From ZC4RG30 sp049841155 (lineage in GTDB: Bacteria > Pseudomonadota > Gammaproteobacteria > Steroidobacterales > Steroidobacteraceae), in contig JASGHI010000003.1 in assembly GCA_049841155.1 (NCBI GenBank), positions 682,001-746,000 of the forward strand: 64,000 bases of DNA. The letters run 5' to 3'. The notes beneath the pieces are model-generated. The model saw nothing but the letters and a program-made list of their open reading frames with translations, was not told the origin of the DNA and searched no databases. This document shows positions 57,065 to 64,000 of this stretch, piece by piece. The number at the start of each line of letters is the position of its first letter. Position 1 is the first letter of the stretch. A program made the position numbers and the translations under genes.

Positions 57065-57502
57065 GGCGCGCGATCCGGCTTCGGCCAGATCCAGCACCTT
57101 CTGGAAATCTTCCGGACCCCCGTAATAGGGGTCCGGAACGTCCGCTGACGCGGCCTTCCCAAGCAAAGACAGGAACAGGCGTACCCGGTGGCGTTCGCCC
57201 GCCGGCGAGAGCTGCTGCATGGCCGCGAGATTGTCGCGGTCCATCGCCAGCAGCAGATCGAAACGCGTGAAATCCTCCCGTTGCAGCTGCCGCGCGCGCA
57301 GCCCGGAAATGTCATAGCCGCGCCCGGCGGCGGCAACGCAGCTGCGCGGATCAGGCGGACTGCCGATGTGGTAGCCGGCGGTGCCGGCAGAATCGAACTG
57401 CAGATCGAGCTGCGGCACTTCGCGCGCAGCCAGTATGCGCGCGACGCCTTCCACCGTCGGCGAGCGGCAGATGTTGCCGAGACACACGAAGAGGACTTTC
57501 AC
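57014..57502 (-). CDS. Low-molecular-weight protein-tyrosine phosphatase
   Basis: A 162-residue enzyme. GTG 57502 is chosen because GAGGA lies 7 nt before it and the protein then starts MKVLFVCLGNICRSP, the P-loop CX5R with Cys7 and Arg13. The general acid is in the DPYYGG loop. It would dephosphorylate tyrosine kinases or small phosphates; no BY-kinase is nearby. Its 3' end overlaps rne by 51 nt, tail to tail. Upstream is aguB, 37 nt away. Confidence 0.93.
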   Translation of the reverse strand: MKVLFVCLGNICRSPTVEGVARILAAREVPQLDLQFDSAGTAGYHIGSPPDPRSCVAAAGRGYDISGLRARQLQREDFTRFDLLLAMDRDNLAAMQQLSPAGERHRVRLFLSLLGKAASADVPDPYYGGPEDFQKVLDLAEAGSRALFVAVAAQGAAARTDR

Positions 57503-57539
57503 GCCGCCGTCCTCGGAAGCCCGGTGCCAGCGCCCCATC

Positions 57540-58466
57540 TCACGGCAACGGATCGCCGCCACCATCCAGCGTCAGCAGCGGTGCATACAATTCCGGCCGC
57601 CGGTCGCGGAACACGAACCAGTTGTCGCGCATTTCGGCGATCTCGGCCAGGTCGAACTCGGCGAGCAGCACGGCCTCCTCCTCCTCGCCCGCCTCGGCGC
57701 GCTTGGCGCCCATGGGGTCGGCAATGAACGAGGAACCGTAGAAACGGATGAACAGCCCCTCCGGGTCCTGCAGCGAACGCTCCACGCCGATGCGGTTGGA
57801 AGCGACGAGCGGCATGAGATTCGCGGCCGCATGCCCCTGCTGCGTGCGCTGCCAGTGGTCGCGTGAATGTACGGGCAGCGCCGGCGGCGGCTCGCTGCCG
57901 ATGGCCGTGGGATACAGCAGCAGCTCCGCGCCCTGCAGGGCCATGACACGCGCGCATTCTGGAAACCACTGGTCCCAGCAGATGCCCACACCGAGCCGCC
58001 CGAAACGTGTGTTCCAGACCCGAAAGCCGGTATCGCCCGGACTGAAGTAGGTCTTCTCCTGGTAGCCCGCACCGTTGGGGATGTGGGCCTTGCGGTACAC
58101 GCCGAGCACCTCGCCATCGGCATCCACAATCGCGATGGAATTGAAGTAAGCCTGCCCGGCGCGCTCGAAGAAGCTCACCGGCAGCACCACGCCCAGCTCG
58201 CGCGCCAGCCGCACCATGTGGGCCACGGCCGGGTTCTCCTGCAATGTGGTGGCCAGCCGCAGATGGCGCGAATCCTGCTCGATGCAGAAATACGGCGTCT
58301 CGAACAGTTCCTGCAGCAGGATCACCTGCGCGCCGCCGTGCGCGGCGCGGCGTACCAGGGCATCCGCGCGGGCGATGTTCTCATCGCGATCCCAGCCGCA
58401 GGCAAATTGCGTAGCCGCCACGGTCACGCAACGCGCAGTGCGCTGCAGGTGCGCCGGAGCATTCAT
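57540..58466 (-). CDS. aguB: N-carbamoylputrescine amidase (nitrilase family)
   Basis: A 308-residue carbon-nitrogen hydrolase. The catalytic triad is Glu53 (LLQELFETPYF), Lys126 (YRKAHIPN) and Cys163 (GICWDQWFPE). FETPYF and IPNGAGYQEKTYF are typical of AguB, which converts N-carbamoylputrescine to putrescine. Agmatine deiminase (aguA), the partner, is not in the window. The start overlaps the upstream dehydrogenase stop by 4 nt. Confidence 0.88.
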   Translation of the reverse strand: MNAPAHLQRTARCVTVAATQFACGWDRDENIARADALVRRAAHGGAQVILLQELFETPYFCIEQDSRHLRLATTLQENPAVAHMVRLARELGVVLPVSFFERAGQAYFNSIAIVDADGEVLGVYRKAHIPNGAGYQEKTYFSPGDTGFRVWNTRFGRLGVGICWDQWFPECARVMALQGAELLLYPTAIGSEPPPALPVHSRDHWQRTQQGHAAANLMPLVASNRIGVERSLQDPEGLFIRFYGSSFIADPMGAKRAEAGEEEEAVLLAEFDLAEIAEMRDNWFVFRDRRPELYAPLLTLDGGGDPLP

Positions 58467-59413
58467 TGGCCGCTCCGCGAACTCATGATCAGCGCCGTGA
58501 TACGCGACGCGGTTTCCAGCGCCGCGAGGCCGTCCTCGCCCGACACCACGGGCGTACGCCCGCTGCGCACGCAGTCGAGGAAGGATTCGATCTCCGCACG
58601 CAGCGCGTCGCCCTGCTCAAGGTTCTGTTCCTCGATGGTCACAGGCAGGGGCGCCGGCGCCGCGTCCGCCGCGCGCTTGCGGATCACGGTGAGCACCTTC
58701 TGCTGCAGGTCCATCGACAGGTAGGCATCGTCCTGGAAGATGCGCAGCTTGCGCTCAGTCTTCAGCGACACGCGGCTCGCCGTGACATTGGCGACACAGC
58801 CATTGCCGAAGCGCAGCCGCGCATTGGCGATGTCGATCTCCTCGGAAAACACCGGCGTGCCCACCGCATCGATGGAGGCCAGCGGCGACTTCACGATGCT
58901 CTGCACGATGTCGATGTCGTGGATCATGAGGTCCAGCACCACATTCACGTCCGTGCCGCGTTCGCGGAACGGCGCCAGGCGGTGGCATTCGAGAAAGCGC
59001 GGATTGCGCAGCTGCGGCTCGGCCGCGAGGATCGCGGCATTGAAGCGCTCCAGGTGCCCCACCTGCAGCACGCATCCGGCCGACCGCGCCAGTTCGATCA
59101 GCCCGCGTGCCTGTTCCAGTGTCTCGGTGATCGGCTTCTCCACCAGCACATGCGCGCCGGAGCGCAGGAAGTCCGCGGCGATCGCGAAGTGCGAAGGGGT
59201 ATGGGTGACGACGCTCACGGCGTCGACCTTGCCGAGCAGCTCGCGGTGATCGGCGACGGCGGGCACACCCAGTTCCGCGGCCACCGCCTGGCGGGCGCGC
59301 TCCTGGCTGTCGGCCACGGCCACCAGGCGCGACCCGGGCAACTGGGCGTATTTCTGTGCGTGGAAGCGGCCGAGATAGCCCACACCCACGACGGCTGTCC
59401 TGAGTTCCTGCAT
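58463..59413 (-). CDS. Gfo/Idh/MocA family NAD(P)-dependent sugar dehydrogenase
   Basis: A 316-residue oxidoreductase. Rossmann motif VVGVGYLGRFHAQKYAQLPG (9-28) and EKPITETLEQA (about 93-103), with the conserved Lys of the EKP signature, define the family. The later DLMIHDIDIVQSIV pattern carries the His-Asp often used in catalysis. Some relatives make UDP-GlcNAc3N (GnnA); no partner aminotransferase or lpx gene is near, so the substrate is open. It overlaps aguB by 4 nt. Confidence 0.87.
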   Translation of the reverse strand: MQELRTAVVGVGYLGRFHAQKYAQLPGSRLVAVADSQERARQAVAAELGVPAVADHRELLGKVDAVSVVTHTPSHFAIAADFLRSGAHVLVEKPITETLEQARGLIELARSAGCVLQVGHLERFNAAILAAEPQLRNPRFLECHRLAPFRERGTDVNVVLDLMIHDIDIVQSIVKSPLASIDAVGTPVFSEEIDIANARLRFGNGCVANVTASRVSLKTERKLRIFQDDAYLSMDLQQKVLTVIRKRAADAAPAPLPVTIEEQNLEQGDALRAEIESFLDCVRSGRTPVVSGEDGLAALETASRITALIMSSRSGQ

Positions 59414-59432
59414 GGTCCGGTATTATGCCCGC

Positions 59433-59747
59433 ATGCCCAACCAGATCCTCAAAGCCTGGCAGCACTATCGCTCGCTGACCGGCCTGCGCTACGAACTGGC
59501 CACCCTGGGACTGTGCCTCGCGGCAAGCCTCGTGCTGCTGCCCATCGTGATCTGGCTGGCCGGCCAGTTTTTCCTCGGCGACTATGTGCGCAGCCCTTCC
59601 GGCGCGCCCACCGGCGGGCCGTTCGCCCTGTGGGTCGACTATTTGCGCGGCCTGGCCCAGGGTTCCCTGGGCTACTGGATCACCCTGCTGGGCCCCTGGC
59701 TGCTGCTGCTCGGCCTGCGCGGCAGCCGCTGGCTTCTCAGGATGTGA
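59433..59747 (+). CDS. Small membrane protein, unknown
   Basis: A 104-residue protein from ATG 59433 with two membrane helices (about 22-44 and 79-95) and a loop of 30 residues between them (GDYVRSPSGAPTGG). I do not recognise a family. The start lies 20 nt from the divergent dehydrogenase start. A perfect hairpin CCCGGGAA-CCGC-TTCCCGGG at 59783-59802 is downstream. Confidence 0.7.
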   Translation: MPNQILKAWQHYRSLTGLRYELATLGLCLAASLVLLPIVIWLAGQFFLGDYVRSPSGAPTGGPFALWVDYLRGLAQGSLGYWITLLGPWLLLLGLRGSRWLLRM

Positions 59748-59782
59748 CGCCGTTCACACTCCGGTTTGACGCCACCCCAGCC

Positions 59783-59802
59783 CCCGGGAACCGCTTCCCG
59801 GG
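59783..59802. terminator. Perfect 8-bp hairpin downstream of small membrane gene
   Basis: CCCGGGAA pairs with TTCCCGGG around a CCGC loop, 36 nt past a stop codon and 16 nt before the next ATG. No T-run follows, so termination is uncertain; it could also be a leader structure of the next gene. Confidence 0.4.
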
Positions 59803-59817
59803 TTATGCTGTTCCAGC

Positions 59818-60015
59818 ATGCAGAACCCCGGGACCACAGAAGTCGACCTCCCTGACGACTCCCTGGACAGCGAGCCGCGCAGCGTCATGGCGCAGATCGA
59901 AGCTGCAGTCAGGCTCGGCGTGCTGGAATTGACCGGAGAGAACACCGGTACCGATCCCTACAACAGCGGCCGCGCCGCCCGCGGCAATGCCTGGGACAAG
60001 AGCCGTCCGCGCTGA
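59818..60015 (+). CDS. Small soluble protein, unknown
   Basis: A 65-residue protein. The N-terminal part is acidic (TEVDLPDDSLDSEP), followed by a helix (SVMAQIEAAVRLGVLELTG) and a basic tail with TDPYNSGRAARGNAWDKSRPR. I do not recognise a family, although a DPYN(S/T) segment before a basic tail seems to recur in small gammaproteobacterial proteins. It ends 7 nt before the stop of the membrane gene on the other strand. Confidence 0.6.
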   Translation: MQNPGTTEVDLPDDSLDSEPRSVMAQIEAAVRLGVLELTGENTGTDPYNSGRAARGNAWDKSRPR

Positions 60016-60022
60016 GCCCCTG

Positions 60023-60307
60023 TCAGGGCCAGTAGGCCCAGGCGAACGCCACCAGCGTGGCAGCCGCCACCGCCAGCATCAGATGCCGTTTCGGGTACTG
60101 ACGCAATTCAGAGACAAGGGCCCCCGCAACCGCAGCCACCAGCACCGCCGACCAGCCCACTGCCTTGAGCAGCGGCAGGAACTCCTGCGACAGCCGGTCG
60201 TGATATTCCGGCAGGAACAGATAGACCACCAAGGTAAGCGTCAGGCCGGTGAAGATCGCCACCGCCGAACCCAGCAAGACACCCAGCAGCGCCGCCAGTG
60301 GTCGCAA
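60023..60307 (-). CDS. Small membrane protein, unknown (TTG start proposed)
   Basis: TTG 60307 with GGGG 9 nt upstream gives 94 residues and three hydrophobic helices (LAALLGVLLGSAVAIFTG; VGWSAVLVAAVAGALVS; LMLAVAAATLVAFAWA). An in-frame ATG at 60394 would add 29 polar residues with no family support. No family was recognised. It is divergent from prc. Confidence 0.65.
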   Translation of the reverse strand: MRPLAALLGVLLGSAVAIFTGLTLTLVVYLFLPEYHDRLSQEFLPLLKAVGWSAVLVAAVAGALVSELRQYPKRHLMLAVAAATLVAFAWAYWP

Positions 60308-60442
60308 GAGAAAGTTCCCCTGAAAATGTTGGGCCGCAGACCCCACGCTCCGGCCGCTGCACTTGCTGTGGCGCGCCGGCCCGTCTAGCCTCACGGACAG
60401 GACTTCAACCGGGATTTTAACCCTAAAGGGCCCGCAGCCCGG

Positions 60443-62617
60443 ATGGGCATCACGCCAATGCCACGATCACTCCGCCAGCCGCTGGGCTGGCTTGCCGCCT
60501 CCTCCCTCGCACTGCTGCTGCTCACCGGCGGCAGTTCCACCAGTGCTCCCGCCGCCGTCGCGCTGCCTCCGGGCGCGGTCGTGCCGGTCGAACGGCAGCG
60601 CCTGCTGGCGCGCCGCATCGGCTCCATCCTCGAGGAGGCGCACTACCGGCGCGCCACCATCGACGATCGCATGTCCGAGCAAGTCCTGCAGCACTACCTA
60701 GACTCCCTCGACAGCCAGCGCAGCTACTTCCTCGCCAGCGACATCGAGGAGTTCTCGGCGCTCAAGCACCGCTTCGACGACATCATCCACACCGGCCAGC
60801 TCGAACCGGCCTTCCTGATCTTCTCGCGCTTCCAGCAGCGCAACCGCGAGCGCATCGCCTATGCGCTCGGACTGCTGAAGAGCGAACCCGACTGGACACT
60901 GGACGAGAGCTTCGAATTCGACCGCTCGAAGGCTCCCTGGCCCGCCGACGCGGCCGAGCTCAACGAGCTGTGGCGCAAGCGCGTCAAGAGCGACGCACTG
61001 TCCCTGCTGCTGACCGGCAAGACATGGGCTGAAGCCACCGATACGCTCAAGAGCCGCTACGAGCGTGTGCTCAAGCGGGCCGACCAGGTCAATGCCGACG
61101 ACGTGTTCGAGAACCTGATGAATGCGTATGCGCGCACCTTCGATCCGCACTCGAGTTATTTCTCGGCGCGCAATTCGGAGGAATACCGCATTCAGATGAG
61201 TCTTTCCTATGAAGGCATAGGCGCGACGCTGCAGTCCACCGACGACTACGCCAGCATCGTGAACCTGCTGCCGGGCGGACCGGCCGCGGTCAGCGGCGCA
61301 CTGGGCATCAAGGACCGCATCACGGCCATCGCACAGGGTTCCGGAGCGTTCCAGGATGTGATCGGCTGGCGCCTCGACGACGTGGTGCAGCTGATCCGCG
61401 GCAAGGGCGGCACCCAGGTGCGCCTGCAGATACTGCCGGCCGGCGCGGCGCCGGGCACACCGGAGAAGATCGTCGAGCTCACGCGCGGCAAGGTCACGCT
61501 GGAGGCCCAGGCGGCCAAGAAGCAGCGCAAGCTCGTCACGCGCAACGGGCGCACGCTGAACCTGGGAGTGATCAGCGTGCCCGGCTTCTATCAGGATGTG
61601 CAGGCACAGAGCCGGGGCGATGAAAACTACCGCAGCACCACGCGCGACGTGCAGCGCCTGATCGGCGAACTGCGCCAGGAAGGCCCGCTGGACGGGCTGA
61701 TCCTCGACCTGCGTGGCGATGGCGGCGGTTTCCTGCCCGAAGCCACGGCGCTGACGGGCCTGTTCATCGATCAGGGACCAGTGGTGCAGCTGAAGGACAC
61801 CACGGGCCGCGTCGAAGTGCTCGACGACCCCGACCCCGGCATCGTCTACGACGGTCCGCTGGTGGTGCTCATCGACCGCCTCAGCGCGTCGGCGTCGGAG
61901 ATCTTCGCCGGCGCCATCCAGGACTACGGACGCGGCTACATCGTCGGCCAGCGCAGCTTCGGCAAGGGCACGGTGCAGAACCTCATACCGCTGGACCGCT
62001 GGTCGCAGCGCCCGGTGGACGGGCAGCTCACGGTCACCATCGGCAAGTTCTACCGCGTGACCGGCGAGAGCACACAGCACCGCGGCGTCGAACCCGACAT
62101 CCATCTGCCCTCGCCGATCAGCCTCGATGAGGTGGGCGAGAGCGCGCTGGACGAGGCGCTGCCCTGGGACCGCATTGCTGCCGCTCCGTTCACGCCGTTC
62201 CGCCAACCGGCCGCACTGCCCACGGCGCTGTCGCTGGCCCAGAACGACAATGCGCGCAGCCAGTCGGACCCGGACTACCGGCTGCTGATCGAGGACATCC
62301 AGTCCTTCGAGGCACAGCGGCAGAAGAAGACGCTGTCGCTGAATCTGGAACAGCGCCGCGCGGAACGTACCAAGCTCGAGGCCGAGCGTCTGGCGCGCGA
62401 GAACGCGCGGCGCACTGCCCACGGCAAGAAGGCGCTCACTTCGCTGTCTGCATCCGGCGAAGACGAGGCCGCTGAGGGCGCCGCGGCTGACGACCAGGAT
62501 CTGCCGGATACGCTGCTGAACCAGACTGCGCAGATACTGGGCGACATCCTCTCAGCCGAGAGCCGCGCACAGCCGGCAATAGCACGGGAGCAGCGCCCGG
62601 CGGCCGCGGCGCCATAG
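60443..62617 (+). CDS. prc: Carboxy-terminal processing (tail-specific) protease Prc/Tsp
   Basis: A 724-residue periplasmic protease. A signal peptide (LGWLAASSLALLLLTGG) leads into the Tsp N-terminal domain (60-200), a PDZ domain (about 245-330: YEGIGATLQSTDDYASIVNLLPGGPA) and the S41 core. The Ser/Lys dyad is best assigned to Ser483 and Lys508, spaced 25 residues as in E. coli Ser452 and Lys477 (LSASASEIFAGA and SFGKGTVQNL). The C-terminal DUF3340-like region is charged. It trims C-termini of envelope proteins and controls murein hydrolases. Confidence 0.95.
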   Translation: MGITPMPRSLRQPLGWLAASSLALLLLTGGSSTSAPAAVALPPGAVVPVERQRLLARRIGSILEEAHYRRATIDDRMSEQVLQHYLDSLDSQRSYFLASDIEEFSALKHRFDDIIHTGQLEPAFLIFSRFQQRNRERIAYALGLLKSEPDWTLDESFEFDRSKAPWPADAAELNELWRKRVKSDALSLLLTGKTWAEATDTLKSRYERVLKRADQVNADDVFENLMNAYARTFDPHSSYFSARNSEEYRIQMSLSYEGIGATLQSTDDYASIVNLLPGGPAAVSGALGIKDRITAIAQGSGAFQDVIGWRLDDVVQLIRGKGGTQVRLQILPAGAAPGTPEKIVELTRGKVTLEAQAAKKQRKLVTRNGRTLNLGVISVPGFYQDVQAQSRGDENYRSTTRDVQRLIGELRQEGPLDGLILDLRGDGGGFLPEATALTGLFIDQGPVVQLKDTTGRVEVLDDPDPGIVYDGPLVVLIDRLSASASEIFAGAIQDYGRGYIVGQRSFGKGTVQNLIPLDRWSQRPVDGQLTVTIGKFYRVTGESTQHRGVEPDIHLPSPISLDEVGESALDEALPWDRIAAAPFTPFRQPAALPTALSLAQNDNARSQSDPDYRLLIEDIQSFEAQRQKKTLSLNLEQRRAERTKLEAERLARENARRTAHGKKALTSLSASGEDEAAEGAAADDQDLPDTLLNQTAQILGDILSAESRAQPAIAREQRPAAAAP

Positions 62618-62625
62618 CGGGCGCT
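62592..62625. terminator. Stem-loop across the convergent stops of prc and the coiled-coil gene
   Basis: AGCGCCCG and CGGGCGCT form an 8-bp perfect stem with an 18-nt G+C-rich loop. It spans the prc stop and the last base of the opposing gene, whose stops are only 7 nt apart. No T-run follows. It may serve both transcripts. Confidence 0.4.
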
Positions 62626-63692
62626 CAGAGCAGCAGCTTCTCCAGGTGCCAGAGGTCCTCGCGCAGGACATTCTGGCGCCACGGGCTGCCGGCTGCGCCG
62701 CTTTGCTCCAGCAGCACCGGATCCAGCGAATCGGCCGCCGGCACCGTATCGGTGTCGCTGGCGTAACGCGCCACTTCGCGCAGGCGGTCCGCAATCTGCT
62801 TCACTTCGATGGCCGAGGCGCCGCAGGCCTGCACGATGCCGCATGCCGAAGCGATCTGGGTCATGCGGTTCAGCAGCACCATGCCCTCGCCGGCACCTGA
62901 ATAATCCGGTTCGCTGCGCCGCATCGCCATGGTGACGGGGTCGATCAGCTGCGTGGGCACCAGCCGCCGCGCAATCAGCTGCGCATAGGCAATGGCCACG
63001 CGGTTGATGGCACGGCGCGCCTCGATCGACAGTCCTGGGAATTCCACGGTGCCGGAGCGCTCCAGATCCTCCACGGCCTGGCGCGCGGCATGCAGGTCGG
63101 CCTGCGCCGCAACCTGCTCGGCCTGCATGGCGTGGCGCCGCCGCTGCAGGGCGCGGCGCTGGAAATATTTCCACCAGGCGCCATTTGCCGCCAGCTGCTG
63201 CTGCAGGGCCGCGAGTTTCATGCGCACGTCGGCGCTGTTGCGCTCGGCTTCAGCCAGCGCCCGGTGCAGCTTCTGCTGCGATTCGAACACCAGACGGTTC
63301 TGCTCGGCGGCATGGGCGCGGCGTTCGAGGTCCTCGCGCTGCGCGGCCAGCTCCCCGACCAGCGTCCCGATGCGCGCCTCGGCAAGGCTCCACAGGCCGC
63401 GCAACTGGTAGTGGACCAGCGCCTGCAGTCCGGAAGCCGGCACGGCCAGACGCGCCTCCAGCGATTCGAGCAGCTCGCGTACCCGCGACGTGGCGGCTTC
63501 CTGCAGCTTGATGCGGTCGCGCAAACGGTGGATTTCATCCTGGGCCTCACCGTAGGCCTTCTTGAGCTGCGCGCGATTGTGGAACAGCTGCAGTACGCGG
63601 CCATCCTCCGGTTCCTCGGGAGGAGACAGCACCAGGCGGCTGCGCAGCAGATTTCGGACAGCGGCGTAGGACGTCAGCAATCTCGGCTCCAT
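62625..63692 (-). CDS. Coiled-coil protein of unknown function
   Basis: A 355-residue protein; ATG 63692 is preferred over a TTG three codons upstream. Residues about 35-225 are mostly helical with long heptad stretches (LKKAYGEAQDEIHRLRDRI, REDLERRAHAAEQNRLVFE). The last 130 residues are a globular alpha-helical part (RRAINRVAIAYAQLIARRLVPT, then QIADRLREVARYASDTDT). No signal peptide, no membrane helix and no family I recognise. It is followed on the same strand, upstream, by another unknown gene 37 nt away, so the two may form an operon. Confidence 0.75.
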   Translation of the reverse strand: MEPRLLTSYAAVRNLLRSRLVLSPPEEPEDGRVLQLFHNRAQLKKAYGEAQDEIHRLRDRIKLQEAATSRVRELLESLEARLAVPASGLQALVHYQLRGLWSLAEARIGTLVGELAAQREDLERRAHAAEQNRLVFESQQKLHRALAEAERNSADVRMKLAALQQQLAANGAWWKYFQRRALQRRRHAMQAEQVAAQADLHAARQAVEDLERSGTVEFPGLSIEARRAINRVAIAYAQLIARRLVPTQLIDPVTMAMRRSEPDYSGAGEGMVLLNRMTQIASACGIVQACGASAIEVKQIADRLREVARYASDTDTVPAADSLDPVLLEQSGAAGSPWRQNVLREDLWHLEKLLL

Positions 63693-63729
63693 GACCCGCA
63701 AGGCGCCGCCCCGCTGGCCAGCGGCCGGT

Positions 63730-64000
63730 TCAGCCCAGGCGGTGCCCCAGTTCGAGGCAATACTCCAGCCATTTGTTTAACATGATGTTGTACGTCCAGC
63801 GCTGATGCAGTTCACGATCCCCCGCCCGGCAGGCCGCGCCGCGGGCCGCCGGCACAGCCTCGGCCCATTCCCGGGCTTGCACCAGACGCGCATCACAATA
63901 GACGCTCAGCATCACGTCGGGATAGGTGGAAAGCTCTGCCGCCTGCGCAGGCACTTCCCGGCCGGCGCCGAACAGGTGGGTGAGATTCAGCGTCACCGTG
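63730..64000 (-). CDS. Unknown protein, C-terminal part (5' end beyond window)
   Basis: About 90 C-terminal residues are visible; the frame is open to the right edge, so the start is outside. The visible part includes LSTYPDVMLSVYCDARLVQAREW and ends RWTYNIMLNKWLEYCLELGHRLG, suggesting a small alpha-helical domain. No family is recognised. It is co-directional with the coiled-coil gene. Confidence 0.55.
   Translation of the reverse strand, partial: TVTLNLTHLFGAGREVPAQAAELSTYPDVMLSVYCDARLVQAREWAEAVPAARGAACRAGDRELHQRWTYNIMLNKWLEYCLELGHRLG

Overview
The window is high-G+C chromosomal DNA, almost fully coding, from a gammaproteobacterium. The evidence is gene order. clpS-clpA, infA, aat, trxB, ftsK, lolA, rarA and serS lie in the arrangement known from enterobacteria, without cydDC and lrp. 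A second block, rne, rluC, maf/yceF, yceD, rpmF, fabH, also follows the enterobacterial order, but plsX is missing. A lexA-imuA-imuB-dnaE2 cassette, a gspCDEF run and a DUF1800/DUF1501 pair fit a free-living environmental lineage, perhaps near Steroidobacterales, Nevskiales or Xanthomonadales; that placement is inference. No insertion sequence, prophage or CRISPR array was seen.

Layout. 1-5.5 kb: a DUF2126 transglutaminase-like protein cut by the left edge, a LysR regulator divergent from a YeiH-type permease, and an exported glutathione-peroxidase-like protein. 5.5-10.9 kb: slyX, an OmpA-domain protein, a ComB-like phosphatase, a CsbD stress protein, a Tat-exported fumarylacetoacetate-hydrolase-fold protein, an exported beta-propeller and tRNA-Ser(UGA). 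11-18.8 kb: cstA-ybdD facing a methionine-cycle operon (ArsR-methyltransferase regulator, metF, metH). 19-22 kb: an exported CocE-type hydrolase and a PQQ-dependent sugar dehydrogenase. 22-31.3 kb: the overlapping ftsK-lolA-vanZ-rarA-serS series, divergent from trxB-femAB-like-aat-infA. 31.3-40 kb: clpA/clpS, divergent from gspCDEF. 40-45.8 kb: the SOS mutasome cassette behind a clear LexA box. 45.9-50.7 kb: an FAD amine-oxidase-like protein, an Lpp-like lipoprotein with a strong terminator, and DUF1501/DUF1800. 50.7-57.5 kb: fabH, rpmF, yceD, maf, rluC, rne and an LMW-PTP. 57.5-64 kb: aguB, a Gfo/Idh/MocA dehydrogenase, small membrane proteins, prc, a coiled-coil protein and a partial gene at the right edge.

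Points that stand out are: fabH, which appears to start at CTG 3 nt after rpmF with plsX absent; ImuB, which lacks about 60 residues of its N-terminal palm; an 18-bp dyad TGTAGG-N6-CCTACA shared by the leaders of the CsbD and Lpp-like genes; a GspE without its tetracysteine zinc motif; and an ArsR-methyltransferase regulator (probable SahR) heading metF-metH with a dyad over its own start codon. No wholly new multi-gene system is evident; most of the window is core gammaproteobacterial genome.
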